Assembly (NCBI RefSeq): GCF_000003815.2
Contig: NC_049981.1
Location: 28,446,379 to 28,510,378, forward strand
Direction of reading: 5' to 3'
From: Branchiostoma floridae
Taxonomy: Eukaryota > Chordata > Leptocardii > Amphioxiformes > Branchiostomatidae
Length of the DNA stretch: 64,000 nucleotides
Translations under genes and position numbers: made by a program
The notes under the pieces: model-generated
Told to the model about the DNA's origin: nothing
Database searches by the model: none
What the model saw: the letters and a program-made list of their open reading frames with translations, nothing else
In this document: in pieces, positions 39,484-51,600 of the stretch
Numbering within the stretch: position 1 is the stretch's first letter
Layout of the letters: each line of letters begins with the position of its first letter

Positions 39484-41840
39484 TTTATTTCACCCAAAAG
39501 AAGTTTGGGAATACAGAGTCAGAATTTTATTTTTTTTAAAGTACCTATATTTTCTACAGGAATTTACACAACAACCATCACAAAACGTATAGTATATGTA
39601 TACTACAAGCCTTCTAAGCTTTTGATACAAGTCTACAATGCAGCAGTACCAAAAGTCTTCAATTAAGATATTCAATACAACTTATGGTCTACATAGCAAG
39701 TCCATACTATCAACTCAATATTAACAGCTTAAGAAAATGGCTGAAGCCAAGCCCTGCTCTGAAGTACCTATATTAGCTTCTTAATTGATGTAGATATAAG
39801 GAACAAAATCATGTGACAGAGTGTAGTATGATATGATGGCCAGCATCATAGATAAAAAATTCTTCAGATTATGAAACATGTACAATGTGCTTAATACATT
39901 CTGTAAGATTTATAACTTTTATACTTAGTCTAGTTTACCATCATGACTTTATGATAGATGGGAATAAACACCCACATGATAACTATAACTCCATTCATTC
40001 AAAAACTTATATTAAAAGTAATATAAAATAGTCTTCTTTACTTGACAAAAATATGGCCAGAGTGACCTTCATACCATTGTGTACATCGTTAGTAAATCAT
40101 TCTAAATTCATAATTCCTGAGGTGTACAAGGTATACTGAACTAAGAGATAATAGATTGTCTTTAACCCCTTTATGTTTACTATGGATACATTTGTTGGAT
40201 CAGAAAATTTTGAAATAATGGCAAGAGTGCACGTATTGCATCAGACATCTTGTCAATTTAAGTGATGTGCCTAAGGTAATTTGTATGAATGACAAGTAAC
40301 ACTAATATGACTGTTAGAAAGAATTTGATAAATAATACTTCTAGCGATATGTACAGGATACCTCTAACTTGGCATCTTCACTGCTTCACTTTTTTTTACA
40401 TTTTCTCTGTAAACGCAGACTCCATGACAGACACACATATAAACAGGTTGGAAATGTGTGCAGAATTTTGTGTCCCATCCTTCTCAAAGTGTAATAGAAA
40501 CCAGACTGCTATAAGATTTCATGTGGACCCCAACCCCATCACCCCAACAACATTCTTTGCAATTTTGATTTCCTAAAAACACAAGATTTGAACATGCTTT
40601 CTTTAGCCCTGATTTTGTGATATTATGAAAAGGTCATTAAGGCCAAGCTAATCTAGTTTCCTGGTTCTCAGGTATAAGAATATAGTGCTTAAAGAGGAAT
40701 TTCAACATGAAAACAGTCATAGGGACACACAGATTTAGGGAATTGAGCATAGTCAGTTTTTTTTTTTTTTTGGTCCTGGGTGTCTGTTTTCATCCTGTCC
40801 TCTTGAATTTGTGCTTAAGATATACTGAGAACCAAGAAAATGAATCAGTGTGACCTGAGATACTTGTAATTGTTTCAGCTTGTGGTTGACAGTTACAGCA
40901 CGGTGCTCTGTTCTTCCATCTCATCTCCATCCTGCAACACCGAACACAAAAAGCACAGCTGACTACAAAGGACGCACATACAGCAAGCACATTGATGCAA
41001 CATCTACACACGTGTGTCAGCATGAAAGATCAACATGATTCTAAATGTATAAATCCAACCTTTTTCTGACATGAAAAGCTCAAGTCATAAACATTTTTCA
41101 TTTTCACTGTGGCATAGACATTCACTGTGACAGACATGGGACTCGGGTCAGAGCAAGGACTTGTTGGTCAGAGGTGCTGTTACTGTATGCTTTGGAAAAA
41201 GAATGAATCTGTAGAGATACACCATGTACACACCGGTATGTAGACAGACTTGAGAAAACGCATCTTTGGAAGACAGTGAACTTTCTAAAAGGTAGGTTGA
41301 AGAGTGATAGAAGTTGTGTGTCCCAGTAACAAGTAAGGTATGAGAATGTTATCATATCAATAGTTGCGTTCAGATGCTGAAATTACAAGCAAAGTACAAA
41401 CAGTTCCTATTCTTCGTAGTACATGTATTATGAGACTAATGTGCTACATCTATAGTAAGTAAATCATTTTTAAAGCAGAACATCACTATATATGCATATC
41501 GATTTTCAGTTGTACACAAAACGTCTTAACCTTGTTATATACAGATGACATATATACACTGCATTAATAGTCATATTCATATTAATGTCATAAGGCACAA
41601 AATACATCAGATTCTGACATCCCAGATGTTGGAGAGACAGTGCAACTAGGTTGTCTTCAGACATTTCCCACTCTTTTCTTTTTACATGTTAAAAAGTGTT
41701 GAGAGTGTTAGTGGTAGATTAGAGCAACACCAGATGTCGTGATACAGAAGTCACACAGATACAAACTTGCCTCACAATCACTTTTCAACCAGTGAAATGG
41801 CAAGGTTAGCAGATAGGTTAGAAGTGATGATCAGGTCAGT
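39484..41840 (-). other. Cadherin gene 3' untranslated region (long-tail form)
   Basis: Downstream of the stop at 41841 no coding exon is seen. On the minus strand a polyadenylation hexamer (AATAAA) reads at 39484-39489. The interval includes a degenerate Harbinger-like element (40641-40855) and a T-run near 40757-40771. Confidence 0.4.
40641..40855. mobile_element. Divergent Harbinger-like MITE relative (about 215 bp)
   Basis: Inverted ends (GGCCAAGCTAATCTAGTTTC with its degenerate complement near 40820-40855) resemble the 897/12577 family. They share the TTCYTGGTTCTCAG core. The target duplication is not intact (TAA versus TGA). Confidence 0.5.
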
Positions 41841-42611
41841 CTACACCACACTCACAGCAATGTGTTGTACCTCATCATCCTCATCATCCCATATTAAAGC
41901 ATCAATGTCTGTTACCGGGACAGGGTCTTGGACCTGGCTTGCTGGAGAGGACATCAGTATGGTCTCCAGAGGTTCAGGCCTCCTCTGTTTTGTTAAGCTG
42001 AGGACTTGGGTGAATGGAGTGGGAACTGGTGAGAGATTGCCTGGAACGTTACTTGGCTTCTTCCTGGGGGTAGAGGTGTCCGTGATGGCACTTTCGAATG
42101 TTTCTCTTGTGAAGGGGTTGTCCTTTGGTACGTTGGAGTTGTGGTCTGTTGGCCGGACATTTGGCAAGAGGTCTGGTGGGTCTGAGAATGGGAGTGGTGG
42201 AGGGGGTGGAAAGTCTTCTGATGCATCCTCCTCTTCATCTTGGGGTTCAGGAGGCGGGCTTGGGAAGGGAGGGATGTCTGTCTGACTGGTCACCATCAGT
42301 GCAGCAGCAGTCGGAGAAGGCCCCATAACCGGGGAGAGGACAGGATCACTGGCAAAGGCACTTTTGGCATCAGCATCATCAGGAATGTCTACTGCATGAG
42401 CAGCCATCTTGTCTTGATCTGCAGAATCTGTTTCATTTTTCACATCGGAAGCCCATGTCACTCCTTTGGCCTTTGGTTTCTCTGAAGGTTTCCTGCCTTC
42501 AGCAGCTAAAACTGTTGCTAATACGAGATCATCTACTTGTGCGTTGCTTGGGTCATGAGTATCAGAGCCTGATGACCTTTGACCTCTGACAGGCCCATAG
42601 CCCTGCTGATC
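41841..42611 (-). CDS. Terminal exon, long Pro/acidic cadherin tail ending SVV
   Basis: 256 codons after a CTTGCAG acceptor. The tail is disordered and rich in Pro, Asp and Glu, with a proline run DFPPPPPLPFSDPP, a PPFPSPPPEP segment and an acidic ALIWDDEDDE patch near the end. The last residues, VSVV, fit a class I PDZ ligand. No known globular domain was recognised. Confidence 0.75.
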   Translation of the reverse strand, partial: DQQGYGPVRGQRSSGSDTHDPSNAQVDDLVLATVLAAEGRKPSEKPKAKGVTWASDVKNETDSADQDKMAAHAVDIPDDADAKSAFASDPVLSPVMGPSPTAAALMVTSQTDIPPFPSPPPEPQDEEEDASEDFPPPPPLPFSDPPDLLPNVRPTDHNSNVPKDNPFTRETFESAITDTSTPRKKPSNVPGNLSPVPTPFTQVLSLTKQRRPEPLETILMSSPASQVQDPVPVTDIDALIWDDEDDEVQHIAVSVV

Positions 42612-45600
42612 CTGCAAGATAAGAAAACAGGTTTTGTGGTATGCTTCAAACAAGGCTAGTACAATTTAATATACCTCACATTCTTTTTTTTTACAAGTAG
42701 AGAAGGCTTGAAGATAGATAAGTCAGCTATCCAGGCTGTGCAACAAATGCTACATGTGTTGCTCTCTCGTCAAGATTTGTTTCTTGGTAAAACCACATGC
42801 CAACAGGAAGAAGGTTAGATGGGAGAGGCATGATTGTAGACAGCAGGTTGCAAAGTAGAAAAAGGCATGCAGTGCAGCTTGGGTCTATAAGCACCTGTAT
42901 GAGAAAACTGTGCAAACTAAATGAATGATTAGCATGCTTGAAATGATCGCTTCATGCAACTGTCTGCTGATGGTGGAAGGGCTTGATATGACCGGGCCAC
43001 CTTGTTGGCACACAGTTCAATATATCCCATGCAATCTTTTTTTTGGGGGGGGGGTTTCTATGGATGTGCATGCAGCATTAGTTCCCAGTGCTATCTACAG
43101 TCTGTATTAAAATGAATTAGCTAAGTCTTCCATGGAAAGTGGTCATAGGACAAGTTTGCTTTAAACCTTAGGCCAGAGGTCAATTGTCAAAGGTCATAAT
43201 CTGGTGAGGGCCTCCTCCATTTCATCCTGCATATGAAGGCCTTCTGTGCTGATGTCCTGTAAAGACTGGAATACATTGGGACAAAGTTCAAAGGTGAGCA
43301 TATATGTGACATTGGCGCAATATAGGGGTTTGTGATACTTGGTAATTCTATACCAAGCAACCATGTTGCAAAAAAAGTACATTCAGAAGTGGCAAATGAT
43401 CTTGAAATTTGAGACATACATGTAGGCCATTGCAGCCCATCTGGAGTATGGCTGTCTTGTCCATACATCTACAACAATTTAGAGGAACGGGGTAGCTTTG
43501 GCATCACAAAACCGTCCATAGAAAAGTCACAAGCTGCAAGCTAGTGCAAGACAGGCAGAGAAGAAGCAGCTGTTTGCATGTCTAAAAATTAGAGTTTCTT
43601 TGAATAAATGTTGTTGACTAACTAGAAAACTTTTGCTTAACCTCTACGGTACTCTTGATTTTGTAGTGTTTAGATTTTTTGGCAAAGTTGATATATTTTT
43701 ATTTCTGTACAGCCCCTAGACTAGACCTAATCTTGAAGTGTTCACTGTACCTGTTGAATAAGTTGCTGTGTATCCCCATTCCCTTGCTGATTGGTGCCAG
43801 CTTTCTGTTGCAAGTCATTCATCGGGGCCACCCATGTCTCCTGCACATCATCACTGGTGTACAGACACAGAAAAAGATTTTATTAGTGTAATTATTCATA
43901 TAGTACACCTTATCTATTCTCTCAGACACACATGACAGCAAATTCAGCACCAAGGAGAGACTCCAGATAGACAATTTTTTACAAATTCTTTTTTTTACAA
44001 AGGAGGCTGCCCACTTTAACCATATCTTTCTATGATCAATTATTATCACATATTGAAGTCTTAACATGTCTGATATTGTTAGATTAGGTGTTCACTCAGT
44101 TGTTCCCTTACTTCTGTATGATTTGTATACTGGGTCCTTCCATGGTGGTGTCCACGTAGGTAGGGTTGGTGAGGACCAGGTTGTTCTCCTCACTCACACT
44201 GTACTTCTCAAACATACTGACCTCGTTCACATTCTCCATCATACGTCTGTGGGACAAACAGTGATCATGGTGGAATGAAAGTATGAATAAGGCCTCACAA
44301 AACTGGGAGAGTACATAACTGTCCAACTGTGACTTAGGTAACAATGATGAAATGCCAATCTTGAAACAATTATTTAAGGAAGATTTACTCTAGTACATAC
44401 AAGCAAATCTGCACTTGTCATTGATTTTTTTGTTACTATAATATTTACACAACAGAGCTATTTTTCCTGTATGAATTAGGAAATAGTATATAGTGCATCC
44501 AAATCAACCCAAGCTAGTTGACATAGTCTATAAGGTTTTGCTATACGCTTTGTTTCAGCACTTACTTTTTTCATGAGGCATGTACTGCATACACGGCAAT
44601 CAGACCTCCATTAAGATCACTCCTGCCACCGCAATGAGCGCACTTTCCAGAACACCAATGGTGGTGTCTGTTAATGTCTGAGGAACTGGTTGGGAGATGC
44701 GGTTACCAGAAAATCGATCCAAGAATTCCTCCCACTCTTCACGATTAGCAGCAATGACACTGTGGGACAGAAAATATGACATCAATTTAAACAAATTTTC
44801 TCTATATATAAATGCCTGTTGAATGTTTCTCTCTCTCTTAAGGTATAAGATATACTTTAAATTGGCAGTTTGCTTCCATAAACTACCAGTGAAAAAACAC
44901 TCACTTTTCCACATCTGTCTTTTCCACAATCTCATTTGTTTGGGGGTCCACAGCATAAAACCAGATTTCAGACCTATATAGACAGGAAAGTAACTGTTAG
45001 TTTCAACTTAAATATTAACTATGAAAATACAGTAGTACAAGTAACCTAGTACAAGTAACTTAAGGGCATATGGCATACGTGTATAATATAGAATTATTTC
45101 AGATGTTTCACCATACTGCTCTGAAGTACCAACATGCAGCCATGCAAGTTGAAAAGTCAAACAAAGTGTGACTAATAGATGTCAGTCTCTTGGTTCTGTT
45201 CTGCACTTTTGTCTATGGAGCACTAACACATCATATAAAGATACTTGGGTACAGCTTGGAAGTATTGGCACCACCTTTGTCTTCAATACAAATGCATAGG
45301 TGGAACTTGTACTGAGACAAGACTCACGCGCTGAAGTTAGTTTTTCCCGAGTCATCGCCAAGGGGAACGATCTTGTGCACGTTGATGTCATAGCCAGTGA
45401 TGTTGTGGAGGAAGTCCGCGATCTCCTCCTGGTTTTCAATGGCAACAGACGGTGCCAAACCCGCCTCCAGGATAACATGCTGGGTAAAGGTCAGGACAAA
45501 TACCTGCAGAGGGCAGGAGGGAGAAAAGGAAACAAGAACAGTTCCAAGATATTAATTACATGATAAACGCAAAAGTGAGGATGCCATGCAGGTTATGTCT

Positions 45601-48600
45601 TGCATCATTTGCATGTAATTCAAGTCATGTCACCACAGATAACACCTTTCTAACCAGGCCTGAAACTTAGCAAAATCTGCCTGATGTACAAATGTACATG
45701 CAAAACTTCATCATATACATGATGACTGTGAAGTTTAATCCTTTTATAAGATACAACCCCCCTAATCTCATCATAGTTTGATATTGCTTTGGCTGTTGGA
45801 AGCAATTCTTGTATAACTTTGTCTCCATCTTAACCTATGGTGTACCATTGTATAACAGCGAATATTAACATGAGCAGACTTACTGTGACTTCAGTGGAAT
45901 TAGTGTTACCATCCTGGTCTTCTGCCTGCACAGTAAACTTGAACTTGTCTCCACTACTTCCTGCAAACGAAATCGCAGTCAGCAGAGTTCCTGTGCTGCT
46001 CTCCACTTCCAACTGCTCAGGTTTGGTCCCCACAAACTGTATGTGAGCTCAGCATTGGAACCGGTGTCAGCATCTGAGGCCTGACGGTGAGAAGGATAAA
46101 CAAAGTAAAGAAATCATTAACATCTACCACCAAAACATGAGAAAAGCTGCAGCTTCAACTAAGTGTAGAATAGTGTGATCCAATCATGCACATTTTACTA
46201 GAAGAGGACGAACTAAAACATACCACATACTATGATGAAGGCACAGAGTTGATAAAATTTACAGAAGACTCTTCACAATGGGCATTGGATAATGAAATCC
46301 AGTCCTGATCAATAGATTAGGAATTCTACTGTTAATGATGGTGAATATGATATTTCCTTAAGTCTTCATCAGTTTTTACTTGTCTGTATGATCCAGTCTT
46401 ACCTGCAGCTGCATGACTGTGTACCCTATGGGAGCATCATCAGGGATACCCTTTACATAGCTGCTCTGAGAGAACACAGGAGGGTTGTCATTCTCATCCC
46501 CAACTTCCACTGTTATTACAATCTGGTTGGCTGGAATTGCTGCATGGTGGTAGAAAAATATGCATAAGATATTAGAATAGGATCATACTTTAGTTATATT
46601 TTTTCTAATATAGATGTTGTATCAAGGAATGGATGCATAGACTTCCTTAAAAGACAAAAGATTTCTCATTTTATGTTAAGTAAGTGACATTGGTATATAC
46701 TTTCCAGGAGCATGGTAGTTGGTTGAAGGAATCAAACTCTCAACCTTCTAGACCAACAACAGACCAGAGATTAAGCATGCTGAATACATGAGGGTATCAG
46801 TAATGTATATTGCCGTAGAGTGGTAAGAATACTGCTGACCTCTCTTCCTTCTCCTACTGTCACATCCTCCTGTACNNNNNNNNNNNNNNNNNNNNNNNNN
46901 NNNNNNNNNNNNNNNNNNNNNNNNNNNNNNNNNNNNNNNNNNNNNNNNNNNNNNNNNNNNNNNNNNNNNNNNNNNCAGAGTGTACACAGGCATCTCTTCA
47001 CGGTCCAGCTCTCTGGTGGTGTACAGTCTGCCTGTCTTGTTATTCAGGGCAAAGTTTCTTAAAAAAAAGGACATTACTGATTTTAGTATCAGATGCATAA
47101 ATTTCTCAACATCTCTGCTGTCCATGGTGCTGAAATGCTGGTGTTTATAAAACAGACTTTTCACAATAACTTTTTATGGCATTACAATTTGTTGGCTTGT
47201 TTAACTACATGTAATTGCAGCAGGAGACTGGCTCCTTTTTCAACACAAAAGACAGCGCCCTGTGGACAGGGTCAGGTGGGCAATTCAGAACACAATAAAC
47301 AAAGTACTGTAACTGCATGTGTCTTTGATAAAGACTTCATAGAAGAGTGTTCAAAACAAAAGCAATACCTAGCTCGTTGCCTGATCTGATACAGTAGAAG
47401 GTTATCTCTCCTGTAGGGTCGGTGTAGTGAGTGGCTGACAACTCAACTACTGTGGTGCCTGCTGCTTGGTTCTCAAGTGGAGAAACACTGCATGGAGAAA
47501 TCATATACAAATGTCAAATCAGTAAATTCTTGTGGTATTATGTGCCCGGTTTTTCAATCCCATCATAACTCCGTATGAAATCCAACTGTCATAGGATGGA
47601 ATAGATGTTTTGACAGTTCAGGCAAAAGTACAAAAGATACAACAATATTCTCGAGATGATGTGCATTTTGCAAATCAGATATCAAACAAAATAATGGCTT
47701 GTAAATAATACAAATGCATGAACGTGCACCTATAGTAGACCTTTATACAGTCTGGTATCTTGTAAAGTGATACGTACACAATCTGTTGTTCTGTGAAGAT
47801 GGGTTGGTTGAATGCTGTGTTCACCACAGTCACAGTCACATTAGTAGAAACAGACTCTCTAGGCTCTCCTCCATCGTATGCATCAACTTGGAGCTCAAAC
47901 ACTCTGACAGAATCGTTGAAGTTGAACTCTTGTCTGGTGGTGATGATCCCCTGGTTGGGGTCATCTAAGGTGAAGTATGAGCCGTAGCTGTCATCATTCT
48001 TGAGGAAGTACCAAATGTCACCATTGGCTCCCTGGAGAAATTGATTGATTGTGTGAGTGCAATTGCATGTTGTGCATAATACTCTCATCTTGACTATCTT
48101 CTTTTGACAAGACATAAAACACTTTAAAGTGTTGGATTTTCATTAGGTGTAATGATACTTTCCTTTGATCTTTCAGGAGCAGATAGCCATACATGATTCT
48201 CTGCAATGCTTCTGTATCTGTATTCATATTGCCAGAATAACAGTCCTTCAGCATAGCACACCAGATTTGAAAGAATGCAATGTGGCATCAGCTGTTAATA
48301 TTTTTACTGAACAACCTGCCTTACCTATTATAGCTTTTGCACATCAAGGTCTCATTGATGAGTTTCTTCTTCCCATAGACTTCTATGTTATAATTCGTGG
48401 TTTAAATGGGCGCGTTCATAATGAAGCTACGTAAAATTTCAGCAGATTTTTCATTCAATGTCGAGCACATTTACCCTATATCGTGGGAAAAAATTGCCAA
48501 CGTAAACTATACGTAGGAACTCTTTTTTATAGCAATTACAAACTACGATTAGTCAATCCCCACAAAAGGCACTTTTTCGCTCCTAGTGTACAACTGCACC

Positions 48601-51600
48601 ACTCAGAACCCACGATCTGTGTACATCCCACCTAGCGCGCCTGCAAAACTTTACCTGCTAATTTCTTCAGTTACAAACAAGCTTTCACCAATCTAACTTT
48701 TGAGATCAGTTCCGTTGGCTAAAAGGGATTTTCTCACAGCTAAAAGCACGCGTCCGTGCAGCCGTTTACTTTTTGGCTCGGATCTCTTTTAGGGTACCCA
48801 CTCGGAGTAATACATCAATGAGACATCAAGCTTCAAGTTGTTTCAAGCTATCTAGTGAAAATGTGCCTAAGTGGTAACAAGTTTGACTCTACAATATCTT
48901 TGTAAGGTTAAGACATCCAGCAATGACTAGCTCTCTCATACCCCTCACCTCATCAAGGTCACCTGCAAACACTTGAATGACCTCTGACCCAACAGGCGCA
49001 GTGAGGTCAATCTGTGCAGCGTAATCTGAGGAGTTGAATGTGGGACTGTTGTCATTCTGGTCCAGAACTGTAACTTCCACAACTGTTGAAGTGTTCAACT
49101 GTGGGTCAGCTCTGTGAAGGAACATATCAAAAGCTGTAAGAATGTGGAGTGATATTTGGCTTGCAGTTTTTATTTCTAGTACAATAACAGTTTAACTGTA
49201 CACAATCATTTCATGATAAGTTAGCCTCACTCTTAATGTGGCCCCATGCCTCAAAATCAAAATCAATTTCAAGAAATAGTTTGTATCTACTCTGCATGTC
49301 TGTCACTACCAGTAAATTATTAGCATGTATCTCCTTTTTCACCAGTGTCCACCTATTTTACTAGTCAAGATTGCCATTTACATGTACTTGGCAGGCAGAC
49401 AAAAGCTATGCTTTGTCTTGCATTCACCATCTTTCCCATATGACTTTCTCTAACACTTTCTTGGTTACACCTTTTTAATTTCAGAACAGCTGACCTGTAG
49501 TTAGTTGCAGTGATGATCAGACTGTAGCTACTGATGTTTTCTCGGTCTAGTTCCATTGTGGATACCAACAGTCCAGAGCTTGCATTGATGGAGAAGCTGG
49601 TGAAGTCATTTCCCCCTATGGACAGGGAATAAATGAAAATGATATTGCAACAATTCAACTCATCAGGTTTTCATTCACTGATCAGTTCTAGTGTTGTATT
49701 CAAATCAAGAATTAAAAAAAAATACTTCTTCTTGACATTTTGCATCAAGTTCGTTAAGGATGTTGTTTGTTAGTGTTGTGCCGTGTGTATATGAGCAATT
49801 GCAATGATGTCATGGTGACGCAGTGGTAGGCAAAAAGCAGGTATTTGGCAAAAGATTGAATTGCATATTGACCAGTAATTTGATCGGCTAATCTTTAATC
49901 TAGTCTGCTGATGTCCTTGTAGGCACTAGCCGTCTTATACCCCGAATATAAACAACAACAGCAATCGCTTGTATTGTTGTGGCAAAACAATGTTTACACT
50001 ATCTACAACAATCAAACATACTTTTAGCAAGGAACAGTATTCANNNNNNNNNNNNNNNNNNNNNNNNNNNNNNNNNNNNNNNNNNNNNNNNNNNNNNNNN
50101 NNNNNNNNNNNNNNNNNNNNNNNNNNNNNNNNNNNNNNNNNNNTGACTCTTAATTTGACCCCTTACCTCATACTGAACCGATCCGAAGTCCATCAGGTCT
50201 CCTGCTACAGTGAGGTTGCCTGTAGAGTTATCCAGTGCAAACTTGCCATCCCCTCCACTGTGGATGAAGTACAGTAGTTCTGCATTCCTGCCCTTGTCGG
50301 CATCGGTTGCTGTAAGCACCACTACTTCAGCACCGAGGGCAGCGTCCTGTCAGAAACGTTACCCATGAATTTTGTTTCAACTGTTACAACAACAACATGT
50401 TGGATCCCAAAAGGGCTGGCTATTTTGTTCCCATCATTTGGTCCACACCATTTGGAGTAAAAATTTCTAGGCTTCTTGTAGAACTTTGAAAGACTCTAGA
50501 TCTCTTTGGGCTATAACGTTATTAGGAGACATGTCTGTTTACATTGTTAAGGAGTCATAGCCTTGCCTCAACAACTGTATAATACTTTATACTGTATTTC
50601 TATCTAATATATAAGTAGATTCTTTCTGTCTTACAGAAAAAGAAATAACACTAACCTCCCTGACATCAGCGTCAATGTTTGTTGGGTCGAACACAGGAGC
50701 GTTGTCGTTCTGATCTACTACAGTGATGTTGACTGTAGTGGTGGCAGTGAGTGCCTGGGTGCCGTTTACTGCCACCATGATGGACAGGACAGCAGAGGCC
50801 TGTGGGATATCTCCCAGGCTCCTGTTGGTTGTGATTGACCCTGTCGTCTCATCTATTCTGAAATAACCTATAATAGGATAAAGATGGATGGTTAAAGAAT
50901 TGTACAGTATCATGGGCATACAGTAAAGTGGACATGCACAACTACACATATGCTAGATCATTTTCCTTTAAAAGTTGCACACAAACTGAGCTTTCTAAAC
51001 CTTGCATTGAAAATTTGATGTCCTTCAGGACCCTTGTACAAATTTTGATGTTGACTGTTGCCTTTTTACAACACAAGTCATAAAACTGAAAACTGTTGTA
51101 TAACTACCTAGTACATTTTATTTTTCTGTTGAAGAATATAGTAGATATCTGACTCTGATTTGACTCTTTGACTGCATGTTTGACTCTTACCTCCATCGTT
51201 GCCATTCATGATAGAATATCTCAGTGGGTAGCTGACGCTCTCCTCTGTCACATATACTGCTGTTGCCATGACAACAAAGGATTGTGGGGGCAGGCTCTCA
51301 GGAATTGTCACATCATACAAGTCTTTGGAGAACTGGGGCAGGGACACGTTGGCAGGCAGTACATAGATAGTCACCTGTGATAGAGGCAAGATGTTACATG
51401 TATGGTCATTCACTTTTGCAAACTGGTACAAAGTGTGACAAACATTTAATCTGAAGTCCTAAAAGCCAACTCACATCATTGCTATTGTTTGCTATGAAAT
51501 AATGGTTATAAGAATAGACTTTGTGACTATCACTTACAAAATGAAGAACACATTGAACACATGGGGATGAACAGTGACAGCTGAGACTCTGANNNNNNNN

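Noticed and set aside
41767-42328. 172-aa and shorter open frames on the plus strand
   Set aside because: Shadows of the long cadherin tail exon on the minus strand, which has the correct acceptor, phase and stop.
45182-45563. 98-aa minus and 87-aa plus open frames
   Set aside because: They read the membrane-adjacent-domain exon in wrong frames; only the phase-consistent frame continues across splice sites.
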